Below are positions 21,289 to 29,622 of a DNA stretch of 64,000 bases, piece after piece. The DNA is from Shewanella jiangmenensis (GTDB lineage Bacteria > Pseudomonadota > Gammaproteobacteria > Enterobacterales > Shewanellaceae). How positions within the stretch are numbered: position 1 is the stretch's first letter; each line of letters begins with the position of its first letter. The notes under the pieces were generated by a model. That model was given only the letters and a program-made list of their open reading frames with translations. It was not told the DNA's origin and searched no databases. The stretch is from the NCBI RefSeq assembly GCF_018596335.1, contig NZ_JAHEPS010000004.1:310001-374000 (forward strand), given 5' to 3'. Made by a program: the position numbers and the translations under genes.

Positions 21289-22083
21289 ATGTCTTCTGCA
21301 GCAAAGTTCAGGCGCAGTCACTGGCAAATAATGTGTGATGTCATTTTTGCGCTGATCATTCGTGAGCTCAAAACGCGTTTTGGGGCAAACCGCTTGGGCT
21401 ACTTTTGGGCTTTGGCAGAGCCAATGGCTCAGGCTGGCATCTTGGTATTGATGTTTTCATTGATTGGAAGAAGCAGCCTTGCGGGCGTTCCGGTCGCCAT
21501 GTTTATGTTGGTGGCAATTCTGCCATTTAAACTATTCAGTAAGATCTTGCCGCAATTATCTGCTGCGATTGAAGCCAACAAAGGTTTATTAGGCTATCGG
21601 CAGGTTACGGCGGCCGATCCGATAATCAGCCGGCTGATTATCGAGGTAATTACCTTTTTTATTGTGTATGTGCTGCTGATGGGCATTATGGCCTGGATTG
21701 GCTTTTCAGTGCTCCCCGACGACTTGCTACAGTTGCTCGCTGTAAGTGGGCTGACCTTGGTCATGGCCACGGGAATGGGGCTTATGCTGTGCGCCGCCAC
21801 CACCTGGTGGAAAGATACCGGCAAGATAGTGTCCATGATAATGCAGCCTATGTTCATTGTTTCCGGAATCATGTTTAGCGCCACCATGATACCGCAGCAG
21901 TATTGGTTTTTGTTTGTCTGGAACCCCTTGTTCCATGTGACAGAGCTTAGCCGTGATGCGTATTTCAGCGCTTACCAAACCCCGGTAGGAAGTTTCGAAT
22001 ATCTTGGCCTTTGGGCGATTGCCAGTTTCACCCTGGGTTTAATGGCTTTCCAGGTTAACCGGCAGAGGTTTATCACCTCATGA
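21289..22083 (+). CDS. kpsM: Capsule ABC transporter permease KpsM
   Basis: Inner-membrane permease (264 residues, about six helices) that moves the finished capsule polymer across the inner membrane with KpsT. The conserved N-terminal motif RELKTRFGANRLGYFWALAE of ABC-2 polysaccharide exporters is at about residues 25-44. It is the first gene of the kpsM-T-E-D set and overlaps kpsT by four bases (ATGA). Length and motif suit KpsM/CtrC/BexB rather than O-antigen Wzm. Confidence 0.92.
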   Translation: MSSAAKFRRSHWQIMCDVIFALIIRELKTRFGANRLGYFWALAEPMAQAGILVLMFSLIGRSSLAGVPVAMFMLVAILPFKLFSKILPQLSAAIEANKGLLGYRQVTAADPIISRLIIEVITFFIVYVLLMGIMAWIGFSVLPDDLLQLLAVSGLTLVMATGMGLMLCAATTWWKDTGKIVSMIMQPMFIVSGIMFSATMIPQQYWFLFVWNPLFHVTELSRDAYFSAYQTPVGSFEYLGLWAIASFTLGLMAFQVNRQRFITS

Positions 22084-22748
22084 TTTATTTTGACAACGTC
22101 AGCAAGTATTACCCCACCAAACAGGGGCGGCATTATGTGTTTCGCGAGCTTAATTTAAGCCTGCCCACTGATAGAAACATTGCCGTTTTAGGCCCTAACG
22201 GCGTGGGCAAATCAACACTCATCCGCATGATAGGCGGCACCGATTTGCCAAACGCAGGGCGCATCCATTCGCCGCAAAATATCTCCTGGCCTCTGGGGCT
22301 TCAGGGAGGGCTGCAAGGCTCGATGACGGCGCGGGAAAATGTGCGCTTTGTGGCCCGAATTCATGGCTATAAAGACACCAAACCCATAGAAGAGCGGGTG
22401 CAGGAGTTTGCCGAAATCGGCAAGTACTTTGATGAGCCGGTAAAAACCTACTCCAGCGGTATGCGCTCGCGGGTGACCTTTGGCCTCACCATGGCATTTG
22501 ATTTTGATTTCGATGTGCTACTTATCGATGAACTGGGTGCCGTGGGTGATGCTAATTTTCGCAAAAAAAGTGAAGACCTGCTGCTCAGCAAATACGAAAC
22601 GACCAAGCTCATCATGGTTAGCCATTCGGTGCCCAGTCTGAAGAAGTTCTGCCAGGCAGGACTGCTGATTAAAGATAAACAGTTACATTTCTTCGATGAC
22701 TTAAATGAAGCCATCGAATTATACGAATTCACTTACGCAAAAAGATGA
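22080..22748 (+). CDS. kpsT: Capsule ABC transporter ATP-binding protein KpsT
   Basis: Cytoplasmic ATPase partner of KpsM. The Walker A motif GPNGVGKST is at residues 38-46, the signature YSSGMRSR follows near residue 120, Walker B is VLLIDELGAVGD, and the switch histidine lies in MVSHS. At 222 residues it has no C-terminal carbohydrate-binding domain, as expected for Kdo-linked capsule exporters and unlike Wzt of some O antigens. Coupled to kpsM and kpsE by four-base overlaps. Confidence 0.93.
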   Translation: MIYFDNVSKYYPTKQGRHYVFRELNLSLPTDRNIAVLGPNGVGKSTLIRMIGGTDLPNAGRIHSPQNISWPLGLQGGLQGSMTARENVRFVARIHGYKDTKPIEERVQEFAEIGKYFDEPVKTYSSGMRSRVTFGLTMAFDFDFDVLLIDELGAVGDANFRKKSEDLLLSKYETTKLIMVSHSVPSLKKFCQAGLLIKDKQLHFFDDLNEAIELYEFTYAKR

Positions 22749-23974
22749 TGAAAGACAATACAGTAAAATCAAATCAACCGCAGGGCACAGAGCAGCTTAG
22801 TCCGCTCAGGCGCAAGCTTCGCAAATTCAGAAAAGACCCCAAACTGTTTCTGGTGGATTCCAAAGCCTATATCGGCACCCGGCAAACCCTGTATTTTACC
22901 TGGGCCAAACTCGGCTCGTTTGTGTTGGTGCTGCTCGCCTCTCTGGTAGTGGTTGGGTATTACTCGGTCATTGCCTCGCCCCGCTACGCTAGCCAGGCGC
23001 AGTTTGTGGTAAAGCAGGCCAGTGATAACGATTTGCCGATTGCAGGCCTGGCGGCTATCGGTGCTGCGTCGCCTTCGACCCGGGATGCATTAATCCTGCA
23101 GGAATACCTGCAATCGATGGAGATGGCAGAGGCGCTAAACGCCGCAGTCAATCTGAAAGCCCATTATGAAAGCGAGCAGTGGGACAGACTCAGCCGGCTC
23201 GAATCGGGTAGCTCAAATGAAGAGTATCTGGACTTCTTTAAGCGCCATATTTCGGTTGAATACAACGAAATGTCCGAAATCCTGCGGGTAGAAATGCAGG
23301 CATTTACCCCTGAGTACGCGCTTACGCTGACCCAGGCCATGCTCAGTATCAGCGAGACATTTATCAACGAGCTTGGCGTCAACATGGCTAACTCTCAGCT
23401 TAAATACGCCCAGGAAGACGTTACTCGCAGCCATGAAAAACTCAAGCAACAGCAAGTCAGGTTGGTTGAATTTCAAAACACTCACAAGCTGATAAGCCCC
23501 GACACCCAGAGTGGCGCTCTGCTCAGCGCCGTACATCAGCTTGAAGCAGAAATTATCACCCAGGAGACGGAACTCAAGTCGCTGCAGGCCTATATGCGCC
23601 CGGATACAGCCCAGGTGAAGGCGCTTAAATTCCGCATCGATGCGTTAAAAGAGCAGCTGCAGCACGAAAAGGCCAAGTTGACCAGCTCCGACCAAGAGTC
23701 ACTCAACCAACTGGCGGCAGATTTCAAAGAAATTGAGCTCAATACCAAGCTAAGCGCCGACCTCTATGCCTCGGCGCTGGCGAGTCTGGAAGTGGCACGT
23801 GCAGAGGCCATGAAAAAGCTCAAGCATTTGCTGATTGTTGAACAGCCAAGAATGGCAGAAGAAGACAGCTATCCACGACGCCTCTACAACATCACCACCT
23901 GGTTTGTGGTGTTGCTGCTGCTCTACTTTGTTGGACGGCTGACATTGGCCGTGATTAAGGAACACAGAGATTAA
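22745..23974 (+). CDS. kpsE: Capsule export inner-membrane protein KpsE (PCP-3)
   Basis: Polysaccharide co-polymerase that links KpsMT to the outer-membrane KpsD. It has 409 residues: a cytoplasmic N-terminus, a first transmembrane helix (LGSFVLVLLASLVVVGYYSV, about residues 57-76), a long periplasmic region with coiled coils (residues about 220-335, rich in Glu, Leu and Gln), and a second helix (WFVVLLLLYFVGRLTL) near the C-terminus. Only three bases separate it from kpsD. Confidence 0.92.
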   Translation: MMKDNTVKSNQPQGTEQLSPLRRKLRKFRKDPKLFLVDSKAYIGTRQTLYFTWAKLGSFVLVLLASLVVVGYYSVIASPRYASQAQFVVKQASDNDLPIAGLAAIGAASPSTRDALILQEYLQSMEMAEALNAAVNLKAHYESEQWDRLSRLESGSSNEEYLDFFKRHISVEYNEMSEILRVEMQAFTPEYALTLTQAMLSISETFINELGVNMANSQLKYAQEDVTRSHEKLKQQQVRLVEFQNTHKLISPDTQSGALLSAVHQLEAEIITQETELKSLQAYMRPDTAQVKALKFRIDALKEQLQHEKAKLTSSDQESLNQLAADFKEIELNTKLSADLYASALASLEVARAEAMKKLKHLLIVEQPRMAEEDSYPRRLYNITTWFVVLLLLYFVGRLTLAVIKEHRD

Positions 23975-23977
23975 ATC

Positions 23978-25627
23978 ATGCGAAACCTCCTACTTTCAGC
24001 AAGTGTGCTGACTCTCAGTTTCATCATGGGTGTGCCGGCGCAGGCCGCTGTGTCATTCCAGCAGGATGTTGATGCTGAACAGGTTCAAACCATAGTCACC
24101 GAAGGTAAGCAAAACCGTTACGGCAGCTGGTTGTTTTCCGGCGCTTTTTCGCAGCACTCCTTTTCGGCCACCAACCCGGAATACCGCATTACCCAGGGCG
24201 ATAAGTTACTCATCCAGGTGTGGGGCGGTATCGATTACCAGTCCGAAGTGCAGGTTGATCCACAGGGCAATATCTTCATTCCGAAGGTTGGCCCCATCAA
24301 GGTGCTCGGTGTCAGCAATGCCAAGCTGAACGACGTCATCTTAAGCAGCGTCAAGCGGGTGTATCAGTCGAATGTCGAGGTGTACGCCTCGCTGATGTCC
24401 AGCCAAACCGTGAAGGTGTTTTTGTCGGGCATGGTCAACAAGCCCGGCCTCTATGAAGGACAAAGCGCCGACAGCGTGCTGCGCTTTATCGATCAGGCTG
24501 GCGGCATTCGTAACGACATCGGCAGCTATCGCAACATTCAGGTTAAGCGTGGCAGCAAGGTAATAAGCCGCATCGACCTGTACGCGTTTTTGCAGTCCGG
24601 CACCATGCCTGCGCTGCAGTTGCAGGATGGCGACATCATCTTCATTGCCCCCAAGCAAGGTGAAATCACCCTCGAGGGGAAAATGGGCTTTGAAGGGCGT
24701 TATGAGCTCACCACCGAAAATACCCTCAAGCCCATTTTGGATGCCGTGGTTGCCGACGAGCAGGCCACCCACGTGACTATTGTTGCGCCGGATTTTCAAT
24801 CCCGCACCCAAGTCAATGGCAACCGCCAGGTTAACGCAGTGCAATACAACATCGGCGAAGCGGCCAATATCAGGGTAGAGCCGGGCGCCCTGGTGAAGGT
24901 CACCGCCCAGCTGCGCCCCAACTCCATCAGTATCGACCTGATTGGCGAGCATAACTCCGCACAGGAAGTGGTATTGCCCTGGGGCGCCAGCCTTAAAGAC
25001 TTGCTCGACAACACTGAGTTTACCCGCCTGTCCAACCCCGAAGCCGTGCAGCTTTACCGCGAATCGGTGGCCGAGCGTCAGTTCGAAATGCTGCAAGCCT
25101 CGCTGTCGGCACTGGAGCAATCTGTGCTCACCGCGCGCTCCGGCACCAAAGAGGCCGCCGAGCTTCGAGTGGCTGAGTCAGAGGTGATCCTGAAGTGGAT
25201 TGAAAAGGCCCGCCAGGTTAAGCCCAAAGGCCAGGTACTGCTGACCAACAGCAGCGACCTGTCGCAAATCACCCTGCAGCAGGGCGACAAGGTGATTATT
25301 CCCGCCAAGCGCAATCTGGTGATTATCCACGGGGAAGTGATGTTCCCGACCGCCATCGCCTTTAACAGCGACATGTCGATAGTGGACTTCATCGACAAGG
25401 CCGGCGGCGCCAATCAGGACATAGACGACATGAACATTCTGGTGATGAAACCCAACGGCAGCTTTATCACCGGCAACGACCAGCTTAAACGCAAAGGGGT
25501 AGTCGGGCCGGGAGATGAAATCTTTGTACTGTCCAAGCCCGATGAAAAGGGTATGCAGTTTGCCAAAGACATCAGCCAGATCATCTTCCAGATAGCCATG
25601 TCAGCGGCTGTGGTGCTCAAGCTGTAA
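23978..25627 (+). CDS. kpsD: Capsule export outer-membrane protein KpsD
   Basis: Outer-membrane polysaccharide export (OPX) protein of 549 residues completing the KpsMTED conduit. The signal peptide ends PAQA near residue 23 and has no lipobox, as in E. coli KpsD and unlike Wza. The export domain begins EYRITQGDKLLIQVWGG, and SLBB-like repeats follow, starting at VFLSGMVNKPGLYEG and later NLVIIHGEVMFPTAIAF. The C-terminus ends in a hydrophobic helix (ISQIIFQIAMSAAVVLKL). Confidence 0.92.
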   Translation: MRNLLLSASVLTLSFIMGVPAQAAVSFQQDVDAEQVQTIVTEGKQNRYGSWLFSGAFSQHSFSATNPEYRITQGDKLLIQVWGGIDYQSEVQVDPQGNIFIPKVGPIKVLGVSNAKLNDVILSSVKRVYQSNVEVYASLMSSQTVKVFLSGMVNKPGLYEGQSADSVLRFIDQAGGIRNDIGSYRNIQVKRGSKVISRIDLYAFLQSGTMPALQLQDGDIIFIAPKQGEITLEGKMGFEGRYELTTENTLKPILDAVVADEQATHVTIVAPDFQSRTQVNGNRQVNAVQYNIGEAANIRVEPGALVKVTAQLRPNSISIDLIGEHNSAQEVVLPWGASLKDLLDNTEFTRLSNPEAVQLYRESVAERQFEMLQASLSALEQSVLTARSGTKEAAELRVAESEVILKWIEKARQVKPKGQVLLTNSSDLSQITLQQGDKVIIPAKRNLVIIHGEVMFPTAIAFNSDMSIVDFIDKAGGANQDIDDMNILVMKPNGSFITGNDQLKRKGVVGPGDEIFVLSKPDEKGMQFAKDISQIIFQIAMSAAVVLKL

Positions 25628-25764
25628 GCGCTGGGCGTCATTGAAATTGATTTAGAGAAGACGAGAGCAAGCATCTTGACCCTCGAAGGACGTTGGCCGC
25701 TCTTAAATGCGTCAGCGCACCTAACAAATTATCCCCCAGTAACAAGGTAAAGTAAGGACCCACA

Positions 25765-26742
25765 ATGATTGAAATAGCCAAAAGCGAAACGCCGGTCAGG
25801 CGCAAAGGAATTATACTCGCTGGCGGATCAGGGACCAGGTTGTACCCTCTGACCCAGTCAGTCAGCAAGCAGTTGATGACTGTGTACGATAAACCCATGA
25901 TTTATTACCCGCTCAGCACCCTGATGCTGGCGGGGATCAGAGAGATTCTGATCATTACCACACCGGACCAGCAAGAAGCGTTCAAAAAGCTCCTCGGTGA
26001 TGGCAGTCAGTGGGGAATATCGCTCGAGTATGCGGTACAGCCAAAGCCGGATGGCTTGGCACAGGCCTTTATTATCGGCGAAGCCTTTATCGGCGACGCG
26101 CCTGTATGCCTTATCCTGGGGGATAACCTGTTTTTCGGCCATAACATGTCGCGGGAAATGCTGGAGGCTGTGTCGTGCGATCAGCAGGGCGCTTTGGTCT
26201 TTGGCTGCCACGTTAACAATCCCAAAGATTACGGCGTAGTGGAGTTTGATTCTGAAGGCAACGTCTTGTCATTGGAAGAAAAGCCCGAAAATCCAAAATC
26301 AGATTACGCGGTGCCAGGGTTGTATTTCTACGACAATCAGGTGGTTGAAATTGCCAAGAGCATCAAACCCTCGCCACGGGGTGAGCTGGAAATCACCGAT
26401 GTAAATAAGGTTTATCTGGAGCGCAATGAGCTAAGGGTGCAACTGCTCAGTCGCGGTACCGCCTGGTTTGATACAGGTACCCACGACAGTCTGCTTGATG
26501 CCAGCATGTTCATTCAGACTATTAATAAGCGCCAGGGGCTCAAAATATGCTGCCCGGAAGAAATTGCCTTCCGCCTGGGCTTAATCAGCGCCCAGCAACT
26601 GAGAGAGCAGGCTATCAAGTATCAAAAAAGTAGCTATGGACAGTATTTGCTCAGTGTGTTGCAGTTGGCATCTCAGCCATCGCCCAACAAAAATCCAGTC
26701 CGCAGTCATCAGCTCAACAAACCGGTATTACTATGCGTTTAA
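25765..26742 (+). CDS. rfbA: Glucose-1-phosphate thymidylyltransferase
   Basis: First step of dTDP-L-rhamnose synthesis: glucose 1-phosphate plus dTTP gives dTDP-glucose. The nucleotide-binding motif [20 protein letters not shown] starts near residue 15, then [31 protein letters not shown] and [13 protein letters not shown]. At 325 residues it is longer than the usual 285-295 because of extra residues at both ends, including a 30-residue polar tail that runs ten bases into rfbC. AAGGA precedes the ATG. It opens the rhamnose block 137 bases after kpsD. Confidence 0.94.
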   Translation: MIEIAKSETPVRRKGIILAGGSGTRLYPLTQSVSKQLMTVYDKPMIYYPLSTLMLAGIREILIITTPDQQEAFKKLLGDGSQWGISLEYAVQPKPDGLAQAFIIGEAFIGDAPVCLILGDNLFFGHNMSREMLEAVSCDQQGALVFGCHVNNPKDYGVVEFDSEGNVLSLEEKPENPKSDYAVPGLYFYDNQVVEIAKSIKPSPRGELEITDVNKVYLERNELRVQLLSRGTAWFDTGTHDSLLDASMFIQTINKRQGLKICCPEEIAFRLGLISAQQLREQAIKYQKSSYGQYLLSVLQLASQPSPNKNPVRSHQLNKPVLLCV

Positions 26743-27278
26743 TCGACACCGCCATACCCGATGTGAAAATTGTCGAGCCTCAGGTATTCGGCGATGAGCG
26801 CGGCTTCTTTATGGAGACCTTCCGTGCCAGCCTGATGAATGAATTGACCGGCGGCAAGCCCTTTGTACAGGACAATCATTCAAAGTCAGGTCAGGGTACG
26901 CTGCGCGGCCTACATTATCAGATGCAACATACCCAGGGAAAACTGGTGCGTGTGGTGCAGGGCTGTGTATTTGATGTTGCGGTCGATATGCGTAAAAACT
27001 CCCCGACCTTTGGTCAATGGGTCGGGGTGGAGCTTTCAGCCGAAAACAAACGCCAGCTCTGGGTTCCTGAAGGCTTTGCCCATGGCTTTTATGTTATGAG
27101 TGAAACCGCCGAGTTCGTCTACAAGTGCACCGATTATTATGCTCCCGAGTTTGACCGCAGCCTGCTGTGGAACGATGTGGACGTAGGGATCGTATGGCCC
27201 CTGGTTGACGGCCAGCCACCGCTGTTGTCAGAAAAGGACAAGAACGGTAAGCCGTTCAGTGAAGCGGATACATTCTAA
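26733..27278 (+). CDS. rfbC: dTDP-4-dehydrorhamnose 3,5-epimerase
   Basis: Third step of dTDP-rhamnose synthesis, epimerising C3 and C5 of the 4-keto sugar. The 181-residue cupin shows [16 protein letters not shown], the active-site region [18 protein letters not shown] with its catalytic histidine, and the substrate-binding stretch [13 protein letters not shown]. It overlaps the tail of rfbA by ten bases. Confidence 0.95.
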   Translation: MRLIDTAIPDVKIVEPQVFGDERGFFMETFRASLMNELTGGKPFVQDNHSKSGQGTLRGLHYQMQHTQGKLVRVVQGCVFDVAVDMRKNSPTFGQWVGVELSAENKRQLWVPEGFAHGFYVMSETAEFVYKCTDYYAPEFDRSLLWNDVDVGIVWPLVDGQPPLLSEKDKNGKPFSEADTF

Positions 27279-27289
27279 GACGTCAGTAA

Positions 27290-27332
27290 AGCTTCGCTTT
27301 ACGACCTCGCCTTCCCGAAGGCGAGGTCGTGC
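27290..27332. repeat. Two adjacent hairpins between rfbC and rfbD
   Basis: GTAAAGC-TTC-GCTTTAC is immediately followed by a perfect 14-base inverted repeat (27301-27314 with 27317-27330) around a two-base loop. The second hairpin has no T-run, so it is not a standard terminator. A related copy of the AAAGCTTCGCTTT...CCTCGCC segment lies at about 28377-28405. Confidence 0.7.
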
Positions 27333-27350
27333 TTAAACTCAAGGTTACAA

Positions 27351-28253
27351 ATGAAAATACTGATAACAGGTAGTAATGGCCAGTTGGGGTTCGAACTTCA
27401 GCGCGCTGTGCCTGCCGGCGTCGAGGCTATTTTTACCGGCTCAGCCGAGCTTGATATCACCAACCCTGATGCGGTGCGGCGTGTGATTGCTGAGCTTAAG
27501 GCCGATGCAGTGATAAACGCTGCAGCCTATACCGCGGTAGATAAAGCCGAATCAGACAAAACACAATGTTACCGGGTGAATGCCGATGCCGCGGGGTATC
27601 TGGCAGCAGCCTGCCGCGAGAATGATGCGCGACTGGTACATGTATCTACCGACTTTGTTTTTGATGGCACAGCGCAGCGCCCTTATTTACCGCAGGATGC
27701 AACCGCGCCATTGAGTGTGTACGGTGATTCCAAGTTGCAGGGCGAGCAGCAAGTGCTGCAGGCACTGGCTGTTGATCATAAGGCCGGTTATGCCATTGTT
27801 CGCACCTCCTGGGTATACAGCAGCCACGGCAACAACTTTGTCAAAACCATGCTGCGGCTGATGAAAGAACGTGAGCAGCTGGGCATAGTTGCCGACCAGA
27901 GAGGTACCCCTACCTGGGCCTGTAATCTGGCCTGGGTGTGCTGGCAGTTGGCATTGCAGTCTGACGTTAACGGCATATTCCACTATTCAGATGGCAGCGC
28001 CGCTGGACATAACTGCAACCAGGGTATCAGCTGGTATGAGTTTGCTGCCGCTATTCAGGAAATCGGTATAGAACAGGGCCTGCTTGATAAAGCAATTCCG
28101 TTAAATGCCATCACTACAGCAGACTACCCGACCCCGGCCACGCGCCCAGCCTACAGCGTGATGGATACAGGTACCATACAAAACTCGCTTGGGTTTACCG
28201 CACCTTACTGGCGGGATAGCCTGCAAAAAATGATGCAAGCGCTATCACTTTAA
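27351..28253 (+). CDS. rfbD: dTDP-4-dehydrorhamnose reductase
   Basis: Last step of dTDP-L-rhamnose synthesis, an NAD(P)H-dependent reduction. This SDR protein of 300 residues starts with MKILITGSNGQLGFELQ, the glycine-rich cofactor motif. The active-site Tyr-x3-Lys is in SVYGDSKLQGEQQ, and VSTDFVFDGTAQRPY supplies the catalytic threonine. It is separated from rfbC and rfbB by hairpin-rich spacers. Confidence 0.95.
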   Translation: MKILITGSNGQLGFELQRAVPAGVEAIFTGSAELDITNPDAVRRVIAELKADAVINAAAYTAVDKAESDKTQCYRVNADAAGYLAAACRENDARLVHVSTDFVFDGTAQRPYLPQDATAPLSVYGDSKLQGEQQVLQALAVDHKAGYAIVRTSWVYSSHGNNFVKTMLRLMKEREQLGIVADQRGTPTWACNLAWVCWQLALQSDVNGIFHYSDGSAAGHNCNQGISWYEFAAAIQEIGIEQGLLDKAIPLNAITTADYPTPATRPAYSVMDTGTIQNSLGFTAPYWRDSLQKMMQALSL

Positions 28254-28525
28254 AGAGCGAGCCTTCGGCTCTTCGAGGCCGCTGCGCTTTGAGAGCGCCA
28301 GCAAAGCTGGCTGCGATAAAAAGCAGAAAGCGCAGAAAGCGAAAAAAAGCAGAAAGCTAAAACCTAACCTCTCTTAGAAAAGCTTCGCTTTGTGCCCTCG
28401 CCCTCGAAATGAGCGCAGCGAACGCTATCGTCTTCTCGAAGGCCGCAGGCCGCTCTCGCATAAACAATGTTGCGCTCTCACTGTCGAAGTGATCGCAGCG
28501 AACGAACTAAACTAAAGGATTTAAA
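28254..28525. repeat. Repeat- and hairpin-rich spacer between rfbD and rfbB
   Basis: A 272-base non-coding spacer. It contains a small hairpin (GAGCC-TTC-GGCTC), several GCAGAAAGC units at about 28322-28358, an AAGCTTCGCTTT copy shared with the rfbC-rfbD spacer, and two copies of TCGAA-R-TGA-N-CGCAGCGAACG (near 28404 and 28483). No coding frame is credible. Confidence 0.65.
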
Positions 28526-29602
28526 ATGAGTAAGTTACTCGTTACCGGTGGTGCCGGTTTTATCGGTGCCAATTTTGTACATTATTGGATGGCGCAGCAT
28601 CCCGAGGACACAATGGTTGTTCTGGATGCCCTGACTTACGCAGGCAATAAAGCCAATCTGGAGCCTGTAGCTGACAAGGCCAACTTCCACTTTGTGCACG
28701 GCAATATCTGCGATACCAATCTGGTGGAACAGCTGCTGACCGACCACGGTATCGATACTCTGGTGCACTTCGCCGCCGAGAGCCATGTAGACCGCTCGAT
28801 TTCAGGCCCGGATGCCTTTATCGAAACCAATATTATCGGCACCTACAGCCTGCTGAAAGCTGCCAAAAAAGTGTGGATTGACGCCCCCAAGGCCAAAGGC
28901 GAGTCGCCATTGCCCCACCGCTTTCACCATGTCAGCACAGATGAAGTGTATGGCACCTTAAGCCCGACCGACCCGGCCTTTACCGAAGAGACCCCGTATG
29001 CGCCCAACTCGCCCTACTCGGCGAGCAAAGCGGCATCCGACCACCTGGTGCGTGCTTACCATCACACCTATGGGCTTGAGGTGACCACTTCTAACTGCTC
29101 CAACAACTACGGGCCATACCATTTTCCGGAAAAGCTGATCCCGCTCATTATCACCAACATTTTGGCCAATAAGCCGCTGCCGGTTTACGGCGATGGTCAA
29201 CAGATCCGTGACTGGTTGTATGTGACAGATCATGCCCGCGGTATTGAACTGGTGCTTAAAAAGGGCCGTCTGGGTGAGTGTTATAACATCGGCGGCATTA
29301 ACGAGTGGGCCAATATCGATATCGTTAAGTTGGTCTGTAAGCTGATGAATGAAGCATTTGCCACTAATCCAGAACTGGCAGCACTGTATCCAGCCGCCGA
29401 GGCCGCGATGGCGCAGCAGGCTGAGTCTCTAATCACCTTCGTCGAAGACAGGGCCGGCCACGACCGCCGTTATGCCATTGACCCAACTAAATCGACCAAA
29501 GAGCTGGGTTATCAACCAGCCGAAAGCTTTGAAACCGGCATCAGAAGGACTGTTGCGTGGTATTTGAATAATCAGGCGTGGTGGCAGCCACTAACCAAAT
29601 AG
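28526..29602 (+). CDS. rfbB: dTDP-glucose 4,6-dehydratase
   Basis: Second step of dTDP-rhamnose synthesis, converting dTDP-glucose to the 4-keto-6-deoxy sugar with bound NAD. The 358 residues include the cofactor motif GGAGFIGANFVHYW at the N-terminus, HFAAESHVDRSI, HVSTDEVYG and the catalytic YSASKAASDHLV. AAAGGA precedes the ATG. Its order after rfbD rather than before rfbD/A is unusual for enteric clusters but common elsewhere. Confidence 0.95.
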   Translation: MSKLLVTGGAGFIGANFVHYWMAQHPEDTMVVLDALTYAGNKANLEPVADKANFHFVHGNICDTNLVEQLLTDHGIDTLVHFAAESHVDRSISGPDAFIETNIIGTYSLLKAAKKVWIDAPKAKGESPLPHRFHHVSTDEVYGTLSPTDPAFTEETPYAPNSPYSASKAASDHLVRAYHHTYGLEVTTSNCSNNYGPYHFPEKLIPLIITNILANKPLPVYGDGQQIRDWLYVTDHARGIELVLKKGRLGECYNIGGINEWANIDIVKLVCKLMNEAFATNPELAALYPAAEAAMAQQAESLITFVEDRAGHDRRYAIDPTKSTKELGYQPAESFETGIRRTVAWYLNNQAWWQPLTK

Positions 29603-29622
29603 ATTATCACTTCGGATATAAA

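Noticed and set aside
27301..27330. Rho-independent terminator inside the rfb genes
   Set aside because: The stem is perfect but lacks a following T-run, and downstream genes of the same pathway follow in the same direction.
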